Origin: Weizmannia acidilactici
GTDB taxonomy: Bacteria > Bacillota > Bacilli > Bacillales > Bacillaceae_C
DNA length: 20,651 bases
Assembly: GCF_008974225.1 (NCBI RefSeq)
Contig: NZ_BKZR01000052.1
Coordinates: forward strand, 1-20,651
Reading direction: 5' to 3'
Shown here: piece after piece, positions 1 through 6,309 of the stretch
Layout: each line of letters begins with the position of its first letter
Position numbering within the stretch: the first letter of the stretch is position 1
Notes under the pieces: model-generated
Databases searched by the model: none
What the model saw: the letters and a program-made list of their open reading frames with translations, nothing else
Told to the model about the DNA's origin: nothing
Position numbers and translations under genes: made by a program

Positions 1-167
1 AGGGTTTGGAAGCCGTGGAATCGATTTTCAAAGATCAAACGTTTGCCAAACTCAATGCCTATGTCGTCCTGTGCGCGTGCGACATGTTTGTCTTTAGCGA
101 CATCAATGCCGATGATGAGCGTTGACGGCGTGATTTGCGATATCTTGTGATTTTGAGTATAATTCAT
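1..167 (-). CDS. IS110-family transposase, N-terminal part (runs off left edge)
   Basis: Reading the minus strand from the ATG at 167 gives an open frame of at least 55 codons that continues past position 1. The protein begins MNYTQNHKISQ and soon reaches IIGIDVAKDKHVARAQ. The Asp of the GIDVAK stretch is typical of the first catalytic acidic residue of the RuvC-like DEDD domain in IS110 transposases. These enzymes insert and excise the element, guided in studied members by a structured element-encoded RNA. A strong Shine-Dalgarno AAGGAGG (minus strand, 181-175) lies 7 bases before the ATG. Only the first part of the domain is visible, so intactness cannot be judged. The family call is made from the motif and from the hairpin-rich leader; a different DEDD subgroup is possible. 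Confidence 0.82.
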   Translation of the reverse strand, partial: MNYTQNHKISQITPSTLIIGIDVAKDKHVARAQDDIGIEFGKRLIFENRFHGFQT

Positions 168-174
168 GTTGAGT

Positions 175-245
175 CCTCCTTGAGTATCAATTAAGGGTCC
201 ATTTTTGCTTCAAAGCTTTGGACACCTCGTATCATACCAAGGAGG
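175..245 (-). promoter_or_regulatory. Fold-back structure able to hide the transposase ribosome binding site
   Basis: CCTCCTTG (minus strand, 245-238) is the exact complement of CAAGGAGG (182-175), which contains the transposase Shine-Dalgarno. The stem extends by four more pairs (237-234 with 187-184) across one bulged base. An inner stem follows, 226-220 with 200-195, also with one bulge. The upstream arm overlaps the -10 region, so a transcript starting at the element's own promoter would lack it, while read-through RNA from outside would contain it. This layout is known from other IS elements as protection against impinging transcription. Applying it here is inference. Confidence 0.5.
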
Positions 246-260
246 CTCTTTTTTGTGCAA
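231..260 (-). promoter_or_regulatory. Promoter of the IS110 transposase
   Basis: On the minus strand, TTGCAC (260-255) is followed after 18 bases by TATGAT (236-231). The -10 is preceded by TG one base upstream (239-238), making an extended -10. Transcription would start near 224, leaving a leader of about 57 bases before the ATG at 167. Both hexamers depart modestly from consensus. The call is from sequence only. Confidence 0.5.
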
Positions 261-346
261 ACCTCAAATTTCCTTCATTACAGGAATGCTCCTTTTTATA
301 CTTTTTGCTTTTTTGAAGCCGGTTATACGGAATATTTGCGGAAAAA

Positions 347-355
347 TGGTATACA
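347..355 (+). promoter_or_regulatory. Extended -10 promoter of the small coiled-coil gene
   Basis: TGGTATACA forms a TG-extended -10 about 36 bases before the start at 391. No good -35 hexamer is visible at 16-18 bases. The site probably marks where the host chromosome resumes to the right of the IS110 element. Confidence 0.35.
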
Positions 356-390
356 CTAACCATTGCAATTTTTTTGAAGGAGAGATGACA

Positions 391-648
391 ATGCCTTACC
401 ATAAAGACAAGCAGCAGGCGTTCCAGGCAGCCCAGCAAAGCATGAACCAGACGGAAGATATTTACCGGGATTTCGTTGTGGACAGCGAAGACTACGGCCA
501 TCATTTAAAACATTTAAAAGAAGAAATCAATGAAACATACCAGCAGATTGAAAACGCGCTCGAAGTGGCCAGCGAAACGCAGCGTCCGCAATTGGAGCGT
601 TTCCGCAACGATTTGGATAAAATCGTGAAAAAAGTAGATGAAAAATAA
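391..648 (+). CDS. Small coiled-coil protein, YtzC/DUF2524-like (tentative)
   Basis: This encodes 85 residues, very rich in Glu, Gln, Lys and Asp, with no membrane segment or signal peptide, and is predicted almost entirely helical. The pattern around ENALEVASETQRPQLERF resembles the Bacillus YtzC (DUF2524) family, small cytosolic proteins of unknown function; this match is from memory and is not firm. The start at 391 was chosen because AAGGAG (377-382) lies 8 bases upstream. The in-frame ATG at 385 is only 2 bases from that site, and a longer upstream frame from 205 would read through the IS leader. A terminator follows directly. It appears to be a single-gene unit between the IS110 element and the aminopeptidase gene. 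Confidence 0.72.
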   Translation: MPYHKDKQQAFQAAQQSMNQTEDIYRDFVVDSEDYGHHLKHLKEEINETYQQIENALEVASETQRPQLERFRNDLDKIVKKVDEK

Positions 649-672
649 GGCGGGGGAGCACCCTGCTTTTTT
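649..672 (+). terminator. Terminator of the small coiled-coil gene
   Basis: GCGGGG (650-655) pairs with CCCTGC (661-666), including one G-U pair, over a 5-base loop. Six T residues follow. It begins one base after the stop codon. Confidence 0.6.
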
Positions 673-694
673 CATATGGTTGTCTGCCTGAATC

Positions 695-703
695 TGGTAT
701 AAT
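695..703 (+). promoter_or_regulatory. Extended -10 promoter of the aminopeptidase gene
   Basis: TGGTATAAT is a consensus extended -10, about 75 bases before the ATG at 778. No matching -35 hexamer is evident, as is common for extended -10 promoters. The leader carries AGGAGG at 765-770. Confidence 0.5.
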
Positions 704-777
704 ATTGAAATGTATCGGGTCTGCACAAAAAAATATGGTTTATAACAAAAAATTGCATTTATTTAGGAGGGAACAGT

Positions 778-2022
778 ATGGTATTATCGGATTTTGAACG
801 GAATTTACAGAAATATGCGAAATTGCTTGTGTCTAAAGGTATAAATGTCCAGCCGGGAGATTGGGTAAAAGTGTATATCACGACAGACCAGGCAAAACTC
901 GCACGCCTTGTCGTGAAAGAAGCTTATGCGCTCGGTGCCGAAAAGGTTATTGTCGACTGGTCTGACGACGAAATCACAAAGCAGCATTATCTGAACCAGC
1001 CGGAGGAAGTGCTGACCCATATTCCGGACTATAAAATTGCCGAAACTGAAGATCATGTGCTAAACCATAAAGTCAGCCGGCTTTCAATTTTGTCAAGCGA
1101 CCCAGGGCTGTTGGATGAAATTGACCCGCATAAAGTCGCCGCTTATCAAAATGCGGCATCGAAAGCGTTCAAGGCGCAGCGGGTGGCCACCCAAAATGAT
1201 GATATAAAATGGACGGTCGCAGCAGCGGCGGGTGCCGGCTGGGCTGCAAAAGTGTTCCCGGATTTAAAAACGGAAGAAGAGCAAGTCGATGCCCTTTGGG
1301 ACCAAATTTTCAAGACGTGCCGAGTGTACGCCGACGATCCTGTTGCCGCCTGGGAAGAACATAAAAAGATTTTGAACGAAAAAGCGGCAAAATTAAACGA
1401 AATCCAATTTGACGCGCTCCATTATACGGCGCCTGGCACGGATTTGACACTGGGCCTCCCGAAAAACCATATTTGGGCGAGCGCGGGAAGCTTTAACCCG
1501 AAAGGCGAGGAGTTCATTGCCAATATGCCGACAGAAGAGGTATTTACCGCTCCTGATACCCACAGGATGGAAGGCGTTGTCCGCAGCACAAAACCTTTAA
1601 GTTATGCCGGCACGTTAATTGAAGGGATTGTTGTCCATTTTAAAGACGGCAAGATTGTGGACATTTCTGCCGAAAGAGGCGGTGAAGCGATCAAAAAACT
1701 CGTTTTTGAAAACGAGGGGGCAACTGGGCTTGGCGAAGTGGCGCTCGTTCCAGATCCGTCGCCAATTTCACAATCCGGCATCACCTTTTTCAACACGCTG
1801 TTTGATGAAAATGCTTCAAACCACCTGGCAATCGGCGCCGCCTATCCGACCACAATCGAGGGCGGCACGAAAATGAGTGAAGAAGAACTGTTAAAACACG
1901 GCATGAATGTCTCCAATGTCCATGTTGACTTTATGATCGGTTCTGCCGAAATGAATATTGATGGAATCAAACAGGACGGAACAGTTGTGCCTGTGTTCCG
2001 GAACGGGGATTGGGCCATTTAA
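778..2022 (+). CDS. ampS: Aminopeptidase, M29 family
   Basis: This is a 414-residue cytosolic metallo-aminopeptidase that removes N-terminal residues from peptides. Length and motifs match the AmpS/AmpT/PepS (M29) family. The expected two-metal ligands are visible: Glu253/Glu254 in EEVFT, Glu320 in LGEVALV, His349 in NHLAIG, and His382 and Asp384 in HVDFMIGSAEMNIDG. The offsets agree with the characterised Thermus enzyme. The N-terminal half is the usual alpha/beta domain, beginning LSDFERNLQKYAKLLVSKG. The ATG at 778 has AGGAGG 7 bases upstream. The gene has its own promoter and ends at a bidirectional terminator shared with sspO. In B. subtilis this gene is not next to citB as far as I remember, so the junction may be lineage-specific. 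Confidence 0.95.
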   Translation: MVLSDFERNLQKYAKLLVSKGINVQPGDWVKVYITTDQAKLARLVVKEAYALGAEKVIVDWSDDEITKQHYLNQPEEVLTHIPDYKIAETEDHVLNHKVSRLSILSSDPGLLDEIDPHKVAAYQNAASKAFKAQRVATQNDDIKWTVAAAAGAGWAAKVFPDLKTEEEQVDALWDQIFKTCRVYADDPVAAWEEHKKILNEKAAKLNEIQFDALHYTAPGTDLTLGLPKNHIWASAGSFNPKGEEFIANMPTEEVFTAPDTHRMEGVVRSTKPLSYAGTLIEGIVVHFKDGKIVDISAERGGEAIKKLVFENEGATGLGEVALVPDPSPISQSGITFFNTLFDENASNHLAIGAAYPTTIEGGTKMSEEELLKHGMNVSNVHVDFMIGSAEMNIDGIKQDGTVVPVFRNGDWAI

Positions 2023-2070
2023 TGAAAAAACATTAATATTATATTAATAAACAACCTCGAATGCACAAAA

Positions 2071-2103
2071 CAAAGAAATCAGCCTGGCAGGCTGATTTCT
2101 TTG
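2071..2103. terminator. Bidirectional terminator between ampS and sspO
   Basis: A perfect 14-bp stem, 2071-2084 with 2090-2103, closes a 5-base loop. A and T tracts lie at the outer ends, so it can end transcription of the aminopeptidase gene on the plus strand and of sspO on the minus strand. A separate AT-only palindrome lies just upstream at 2032-2048. Confidence 0.8.
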
Positions 2104-2109
2104 CATTCT

Positions 2110-2262
2110 CTACTGTTTTTTCTTGCACTTTTTATTGAACTGCTTTTCCCTCTCGGTTAACGGCTCGTTTGAAACTTCTTCATTATATCCCGCGCCTTTT
2201 CCCTGCGCTTTCGCAGCGTTCATGCCTGGGCGTATATGGTTGGCTTTCTGCCTTGCCATCAT
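2110..2262 (-). CDS. sspO: Small acid-soluble spore protein O
   Basis: This 50-residue gene is read on the minus strand. The protein begins MMARQKANHIRPGMNAAKAQ and continues GKGAGYNEE, matching SspO (formerly CotK), a minor small acid-soluble protein of the spore core in Bacillus. Its lysine-rich tail ends KKCKKKQ. The Cys there is unusual, because I recall B. subtilis SspO as having no cysteine. GGAGGTGA precedes two adjacent ATG codons (2262 and 2259), and either could be the start. Divergent orientation from aconitase is the same as in B. subtilis, where sspO and sspP precede citB. No sspP follows here: the terminator begins within ten bases of the stop. A sigma-G promoter is visible upstream. 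Confidence 0.92.
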   Translation of the reverse strand: MMARQKANHIRPGMNAAKAQGKGAGYNEEVSNEPLTEREKQFNKKCKKKQ

Positions 2263-2287
2263 CGTTCACCTCCAGTTTCTTTAAGCT

Positions 2288-2316
2288 TAGTATGTTTGAA
2301 AAGGGAAAAATCATGT
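2288..2316 (-). promoter_or_regulatory. Sigma-G promoter of sspO
   Basis: On the minus strand, ACATG (2316-2312) and CATACTA (2294-2288) are separated by exactly 17 bases. This fits the sigma-G pattern GHATR-N17/18-CATWHTW with one mismatch, in the first base of the -35. It is consistent with forespore expression of sspO in B. subtilis. Confidence 0.65.
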
Positions 2317-2366
2317 CTGTTTTAGATGGGGTCATAAAATTTTTTCGATTCAAAATTGAAAGTAAA

Positions 2367-2381
2367 ATAAAGAAAACTTAT
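2367..2381 (+). promoter_or_regulatory. CcpC operator (dyad) of aconitase
   Basis: ATAA-N7-TTAT is an exact match to the CcpC dyad described upstream of citB in B. subtilis. With the start predicted from the -10 at 2428, its centre falls at about -66, the reported position. A half-site TTAT at 2410-2413 falls at about -30 to -27, also as reported. CcpC represses aconitase when citrate is scarce and glucose is present. Confidence 0.65.
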
Positions 2382-2404
2382 CACTTACAATAACATTATT
2401 GTTA

Positions 2405-2433
2405 TTTACTTATGGTGATTATTGTAATATGAT
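2405..2433 (+). promoter_or_regulatory. Promoter of aconitase
   Basis: TTTACT and TATGAT are spaced by 17 bases, predicting a start near 2440 and a leader of about 75 bases. An alternative -10, TAATAT at 2425, overlaps it. An additional palindrome (7-bp arms, 2389-2406) lies between the two CcpC sites, just upstream of the -35 hexamer. Confidence 0.55.
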
Positions 2434-2515
2434 GGAACTGCGAGAAGTTTTTACGGATTATTCCGCTTTTCTATGAAATGATGAAAACACGAATCTTGAA
2501 AAAGGGGGAAAAGAC

Positions 2516-5248
2516 ATGTCGAATGATGTCTTTCAAGCGCGTTCTACGTTTGAAGTAAATGGGAAACGCTATCACTACTACCGTTTGACGGCGCTCCAGG
2601 ACGCAGGAATTGCCAATGTTTCACGCCTGCCGTATTCGATTAAAGTGCTGCTCGAATCTGTGCTCCGCCAAATGGACGGCCATGCTATTACAAAAGAACA
2701 TGTAGAAGATTTGGCCAAATGGGGTTCAGATGAAGTGAAGGACAAAGAAGTTCCGTTTAAACCGTCCCGCGTTATTTTGCAGGACTTTACCGGCGTACCG
2801 GTTGTGGTCGACCTTGCATCCCTCCGCAAAGCGATGGCCGATATGGGCGGAAATCCGGACAAAATCAATCCGGAAGTTCCGGTTGACCTTGTCATTGACC
2901 ACTCGGTACAGGTTGACAAATACGGCACACCGGACGCCCTGCAGGCCAACATGGATTTTGAATTCAAGCGTAATGCCGAACGCTACAAATTTTTAAATTG
3001 GGCGCAAAAAGCATTTGACAACTACCGTGCCGTTCCGCCTGCAACCGGGATCGTGCACCAGGTTAACCTTGAATACCTCGCAAGTGTTGTCCATGAAAAA
3101 GAACTGGAAAACGGCGAATATGAAGCTTATCCGGATACGCTTGTCGGAACCGACTCCCATACGACAATGGTTAACGGGCTCGGCGTGCTCGGCTGGGGCG
3201 TCGGCGGGATCGAAGCGGAAGCCGGCATGCTCGGCCAGCCTTCCTACTTCCCGATCCCCGAAGTTATCGGCGTAAAACTTACGGGTTCCCTGCCGAACGG
3301 CGCTACTGCAACAGACCTTGCGTTAAAAGTGACACAACTTCTGCGCCAAAAAGGGGTAGTCGGCAAATTTGTCGAATTCTTCGGACCTGGTGTATCGACG
3401 CTGCCGTTAGCGGACCGCGCCACAATTGCAAACATGGCTCCTGAATACGGGGCAACATGCGGATTCTTCCCGGTTGACGATGAATCGCTTGCTTACTTGC
3501 GCCTAACCGGCCGAAGCGAAGACCATGTGAAATTAGTGGAAGCCTACTTAAAAGAAAACGGCATGTTCTTTACCCCGGATAAAGAAGATCCGGTTTATAC
3601 CGATGTGCTCGAACTGAATCTTTCTGAAATCGAAGCGAACCTTTCCGGCCCGAAACGCCCGCAGGACCTTATTCCGCTCTCCCAAATGCAGTCCGCTTTC
3701 CAAAAAGCGATCACGGCGCCTGCCGGCAACCAAGGTTTCGGGCTGGATGAAAAAGAACTTGAAAAAGAAGCCGTCATCCAATTCAACAACGGTGAATCGG
3801 CCCCGATTAAAACCGGTGCTGTTGCGATTGCAGCCATTACAAGTTGTACAAATACATCCAACCCTTACGTAATGCTCGGCGCCGGCCTGCTTGCGAAAAA
3901 AGCGGTGGAAAAAGGCCTTGAAGTGCCGAAATATGTAAAAACTTCGCTTGCGCCTGGATCGAAAGTCGTTACCGGTTATTTAAATGATTCCGGTTTAATG
4001 CCGTACTTGGAAAAACTAGGCTTTAACCTTGTCGGATATGGTTGTACAACCTGTATCGGAAACTCCGGGCCGCTGAAAGAAGAAATCGAAAAAACGATCG
4101 CGGAAAACGACCTGCTTGTCACTTCCGTCCTTTCTGGAAACCGCAACTTTGAAGGCCGGATCCATCCGCTTGTCAAAGCGAACTATTTGGCATCGCCGCC
4201 GCTTGTTGTGGCATACGCTTTGGCCGGAACCGTCAACATCGATTTAAATAACGATCCGATCGGAAAAGATAAAAACGGAAATGATGTATACTTAAAAGAC
4301 ATTTGGCCGTCCCAGGACGAAATTAACGAAACGATCAAACAAGTCGTAACACCGGAACTGTTCCGCAAACAGTATGAAAATGTCTTTAGCGATAATGAAC
4401 GCTGGAATGCAATCGAAACGAGCGACGAACCTTTATACACTTGGGATTCTGAATCAACATACATCCAAAATCCGCCGTTCTTTGAAAACCTGTCTCCGGA
4501 ACCGGGCGAAGTCAAGCCGTTAACCGGCCTGCAAGTCATCGGCAAATTCGGCGATTCGGTTACAACTGACCATATTTCACCTGCGGGGGCAATCGGAAAA
4601 GATACTCCGGCCGGCAAATACTTGCTTTCAAAAGGTGTTGAACCGCGTGACTTTAACTCTTACGGATCGCGCCGCGGCAACCACGAAGTCATGATGCGCG
4701 GGACATTTGCCAATATCCGCATCCGCAACCAAATCGCTCCAGGAACGGAAGGCGGCTATACAACTTACTGGCCGACAAATGAGGTCACATCGATTTACGA
4801 TGCTGCCATGCGGTATAAAGAAAACGGCACCGGCCTTGTTGTCCTGGCCGGCAAAGATTACGGTATGGGCTCTTCACGTGACTGGGCGGCAAAAGGCACA
4901 TATCTGCTCGGCATCAAAACCGTCATTGCGGAAAGCTTCGAACGGATCCATCGCTCGAATCTAGTGCTGATGGGTGTGCTTCCGCTGCAGTTTAAAAAAG
5001 GCGAAAATGCCGACACACTCGGCCTTACCGGAAAAGAAACGTTTGAAGTGCAGATTGATGAAAATGTGAAGCCGCATGATTGGGTTAAGGTTACTGCAAC
5101 CGATGAAGCAGGAAAGAAAACAGAATTTCAAGCGCTCGTCCGTTTCGATTCCGAAGTGGAAATCGATTACTACCGCCACGGCGGCATCCTGCAAATGGTA
5201 TTGCGCGGCAAACTGCAACAGTCGAGAGATGAAGTACAGACAAAATAA
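2516..5248 (+). CDS. acnA: Aconitate hydratase
   Basis: This 910-residue cytosolic TCA-cycle enzyme interconverts citrate and isocitrate through a 4Fe-4S cluster. It is full length for the IRP1/AcnA class (B. subtilis citB). The cluster ligands are visible: Cys444 in SCTNTSNP, and Cys510 and Cys513 in GCTTCIGNSGPL. The active-site regions DSHTTMVNGLGVLGWGVGG and GSSRDWAAKG are present. The C-terminal swivel domain begins near LQVIGKFGDSVTTDHISPAG. In Bacillus this protein also binds RNA when the cluster is lost; that is family knowledge only. The ATG at 2516 has a GGGGG-type ribosome binding site upstream. The control region fits CcpC repression, and a strong terminator follows, so it is a one-gene unit. 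Confidence 0.98.
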   Translation: MSNDVFQARSTFEVNGKRYHYYRLTALQDAGIANVSRLPYSIKVLLESVLRQMDGHAITKEHVEDLAKWGSDEVKDKEVPFKPSRVILQDFTGVPVVVDLASLRKAMADMGGNPDKINPEVPVDLVIDHSVQVDKYGTPDALQANMDFEFKRNAERYKFLNWAQKAFDNYRAVPPATGIVHQVNLEYLASVVHEKELENGEYEAYPDTLVGTDSHTTMVNGLGVLGWGVGGIEAEAGMLGQPSYFPIPEVIGVKLTGSLPNGATATDLALKVTQLLRQKGVVGKFVEFFGPGVSTLPLADRATIANMAPEYGATCGFFPVDDESLAYLRLTGRSEDHVKLVEAYLKENGMFFTPDKEDPVYTDVLELNLSEIEANLSGPKRPQDLIPLSQMQSAFQKAITAPAGNQGFGLDEKELEKEAVIQFNNGESAPIKTGAVAIAAITSCTNTSNPYVMLGAGLLAKKAVEKGLEVPKYVKTSLAPGSKVVTGYLNDSGLMPYLEKLGFNLVGYGCTTCIGNSGPLKEEIEKTIAENDLLVTSVLSGNRNFEGRIHPLVKANYLASPPLVVAYALAGTVNIDLNNDPIGKDKNGNDVYLKDIWPSQDEINETIKQVVTPELFRKQYENVFSDNERWNAIETSDEPLYTWDSESTYIQNPPFFENLSPEPGEVKPLTGLQVIGKFGDSVTTDHISPAGAIGKDTPAGKYLLSKGVEPRDFNSYGSRRGNHEVMMRGTFANIRIRNQIAPGTEGGYTTYWPTNEVTSIYDAAMRYKENGTGLVVLAGKDYGMGSSRDWAAKGTYLLGIKTVIAESFERIHRSNLVLMGVLPLQFKKGENADTLGLTGKETFEVQIDENVKPHDWVKVTATDEAGKKTEFQALVRFDSEVEIDYYRHGGILQMVLRGKLQQSRDEVQTK

Positions 5249-5257
5249 TTTTGCTCC

Positions 5258-5291
5258 AAAAAGCTGCGATCTTACGGGTCGCAGCTTTTTT
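5258..5291 (+). terminator. Terminator of aconitase
   Basis: A perfect 12-bp stem, 5258-5269 with 5279-5290, closes a 9-base loop and merges into a T run. The stem is G+C rich at its centre. Confidence 0.85.
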
Positions 5292-5359
5292 GACGCATTT
5301 ATAATTTTTCTCATAATTGCCCATACTAAGTAAAAATACATACGCAAGGAGTGGCAAAA

Positions 5360-5494
5360 GTGAGAAAAATGCACAAAAAAACTTTTTCCGATTTGGTTGC
5401 CGAAAATAAGCAGGCATTATTACGCGATATGGATGCTATGAAGCAAATAGAAGAACGGCTGGAACGGAAACATGCGATGAAATTAGCAGAATAA
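5360..5494 (+). CDS. FbpB-like small basic protein
   Basis: A 44-residue gene starts with GTG, with AAGGAG (5346-5351) 8 bases upstream. The protein reads MRKMHKKTFSDLVAENKQAL and continues to an ERLERKHAMKLAE end. It resembles the FbpB/Fur-regulated small basic protein family, members of which help the sRNA FsrA in iron sparing in B. subtilis. Similar small genes lie between aconitase and sspN in other Bacillaceae, as far as I remember. I see no convincing Fur box (TGATAAT-N-ATTATCA) upstream, so an iron-responsive role is not supported here. A weak TTATAA-N17-CATACT promoter can be drawn at 5299-5327. The stop codon overlaps the -35 of the sspN promoter. Confidence 0.75.
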   Translation: MRKMHKKTFSDLVAENKQALLRDMDAMKQIEERLERKHAMKLAE

Positions 5495-5517
5495 GCCACT
5501 AGCATCGGCTCATAATT
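5489..5517 (+). promoter_or_regulatory. Sigma-G promoter of sspN-tlp
   Basis: GAATA (5489-5493) and CATAATT (5511-5517) are spaced by exactly 17 bases. Both elements fully satisfy the sigma-G pattern GHATR-N17/18-CATWHTW. The predicted start near 5524 gives a leader of about 35 bases before sspN. This agrees with forespore expression of the sspN-tlp operon in B. subtilis. Confidence 0.75.
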
Positions 5518-5559
5518 CATCCTTTCCCGGGGGAAGATGTAGGGGGAGGGGGGATAAAC

Positions 5560-5703
5560 ATGGGAAACCCAAAAAAGAAAAGCAAATATTTTGTTCCGGA
5601 TCACCTCGGCACACAGCCACGCGGATTTTCCGGCAATAAAGGGAAACAAATGCAGGACCGTTCGGGACAGCATGCTCAAGTGATCCAGACAAAGGGCGAG
5701 TAA
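5560..5703 (+). CDS. sspN: Small acid-soluble spore protein N
   Basis: This 47-residue gene encodes a protein starting MGNPKKKSKYFVPDHLGTQP and ending SGQHAQVIQTKGE. It matches SspN, a minor small acid-soluble protein of the spore core. The terminal VIQTKGE and the central HLGT..P and NKGK.M.D patterns are characteristic. A purine-rich GGGGGAGGGGGG ribosome binding site (5542-5553) precedes the ATG. It is co-transcribed with tlp, 25 bases downstream, as in B. subtilis. The role in B. subtilis is unclear, since loss of the minor Ssp proteins has little phenotype. Confidence 0.93.
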   Translation: MGNPKKKSKYFVPDHLGTQPRGFSGNKGKQMQDRSGQHAQVIQTKGE

Positions 5704-5728
5704 CTGTGCAGCGAAGGAGGAAAACAGC

Positions 5729-5962
5729 ATGGCCAATAACCAGCCAAAACCGGATGACCGCAGCGATAATGTCGAAAAACTGCAAAACATGATCCACAAT
5801 ACAATTGAAAACATGGAAAAAGCGGAAGAGTCACTAGCATTTACAACGGACGAAACGCAAATCCAGCAAATTAAAGAAAAAAATGAACGCCGGCGCGAAA
5901 GCCTTGAAGCAATGAGAAACGAAGTCAAGGACGAAGCCGCTTACCATGAACGACAATCATAA
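5729..5962 (+). CDS. tlp: Thioredoxin-like spore protein Tlp
   Basis: This 77-residue acidic, helical protein begins MANNQPKPDDRSDNVEKLQN and includes IENMEKAEESLAF. It matches Tlp, a small acid-soluble spore protein named for weak similarity to thioredoxin; it has no CxxC active site. GAAGGAGG lies a few bases before the ATG. It is the second gene of the sspN operon and is followed by an unusually long terminator hairpin. Length and start agree with homologues. Confidence 0.93.
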   Translation: MANNQPKPDDRSDNVEKLQNMIHNTIENMEKAEESLAFTTDETQIQQIKEKNERRRESLEAMRNEVKDEAAYHERQS

Positions 5963-5971
5963 TTTTTCACG

Positions 5972-6048
5972 GCCGGGCCTTCTAAGGAAAAAGGCAATGT
6001 TTCCAATATCGAAACAACGCTATTTCCCTCTTGGAGGCCCGGCTTTTT
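5972..6048 (+). terminator. Long imperfect hairpin terminator after tlp
   Basis: GCCGGGCCTTC (5972-5982) pairs with GGAGGCCCGGC (6033-6043), with one G-U pair, and is followed by five T residues. The 50-base interval is itself partly complementary: GGAAA at 5986-5990 with TTTCC at 6023-6027, and GTTTC at 5999-6003 with GAAAC at 6011-6015. The result is a stem-loop of about 72 bases rather than a short terminator. Confidence 0.7.
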
Positions 6049-6097
6049 ATAGGCAGCGCGTAAAATCGGGACACGATGCTGCCCTTCCTTTTATGCT

Positions 6098-6243
6098 GGC
6101 TCTGTTAAATTTTATTGTTGATTATCGCTAATTTCTGAGACACCTGCGGGATAAGCGAGCAAGAAGAGTTCCCTCGTGCTGAGTGACAAGCTAGGAGGCT
6201 CGCGATGCGTGCAGAAAGTGAGCGGATTTCGCGATCATCAACA
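6098..6243. repeat. Decayed copy of a Bacillaceae interspersed repeat
   Basis: The stretch reads GCTCTGTTAAA, then TGTTGATTATCGC (6116-6128), then a GAGACACCTGCGGGATAAGCG core, CTAGGAGGCTCG, GAAAGTGAGCGG, and finally GCGATCATCAACA (6231-6243). The two outer motifs are inverted repeats matching at 12 of 13 bases. This order is one I recognise from a non-coding repeat present in many copies in Bacillus and relatives, in the form CCTGCGGGA...GAGGAGGCTC...GCGGAAAGCG flanked by TGTTGAT/ATCAACA. The right terminal TTTAACAGAGCC is missing and several core positions are changed, so the copy is degenerate. It codes for nothing and separates tlp from the thioesterase gene. Confidence 0.6.
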
Positions 6244-6309
6244 TTGATCACGATCATAGCCTTTATGTTAAAATAAACATATTGACTGTATATAGAAGAG
6301 GTGTCCAAA

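Noticed and set aside
2331..2366. CodY box upstream of aconitase
   Set aside because: CodY control is known for citB in B. subtilis, but the best match to AATTTTCNGAAAATT here agrees at only about 8 of 15 positions.
5326..5928. 200-codon open frame on the minus strand
   Set aside because: It crosses the FbpB-like gene, sspN and most of tlp, whose protein matches are clear, and its product resembles no known family.
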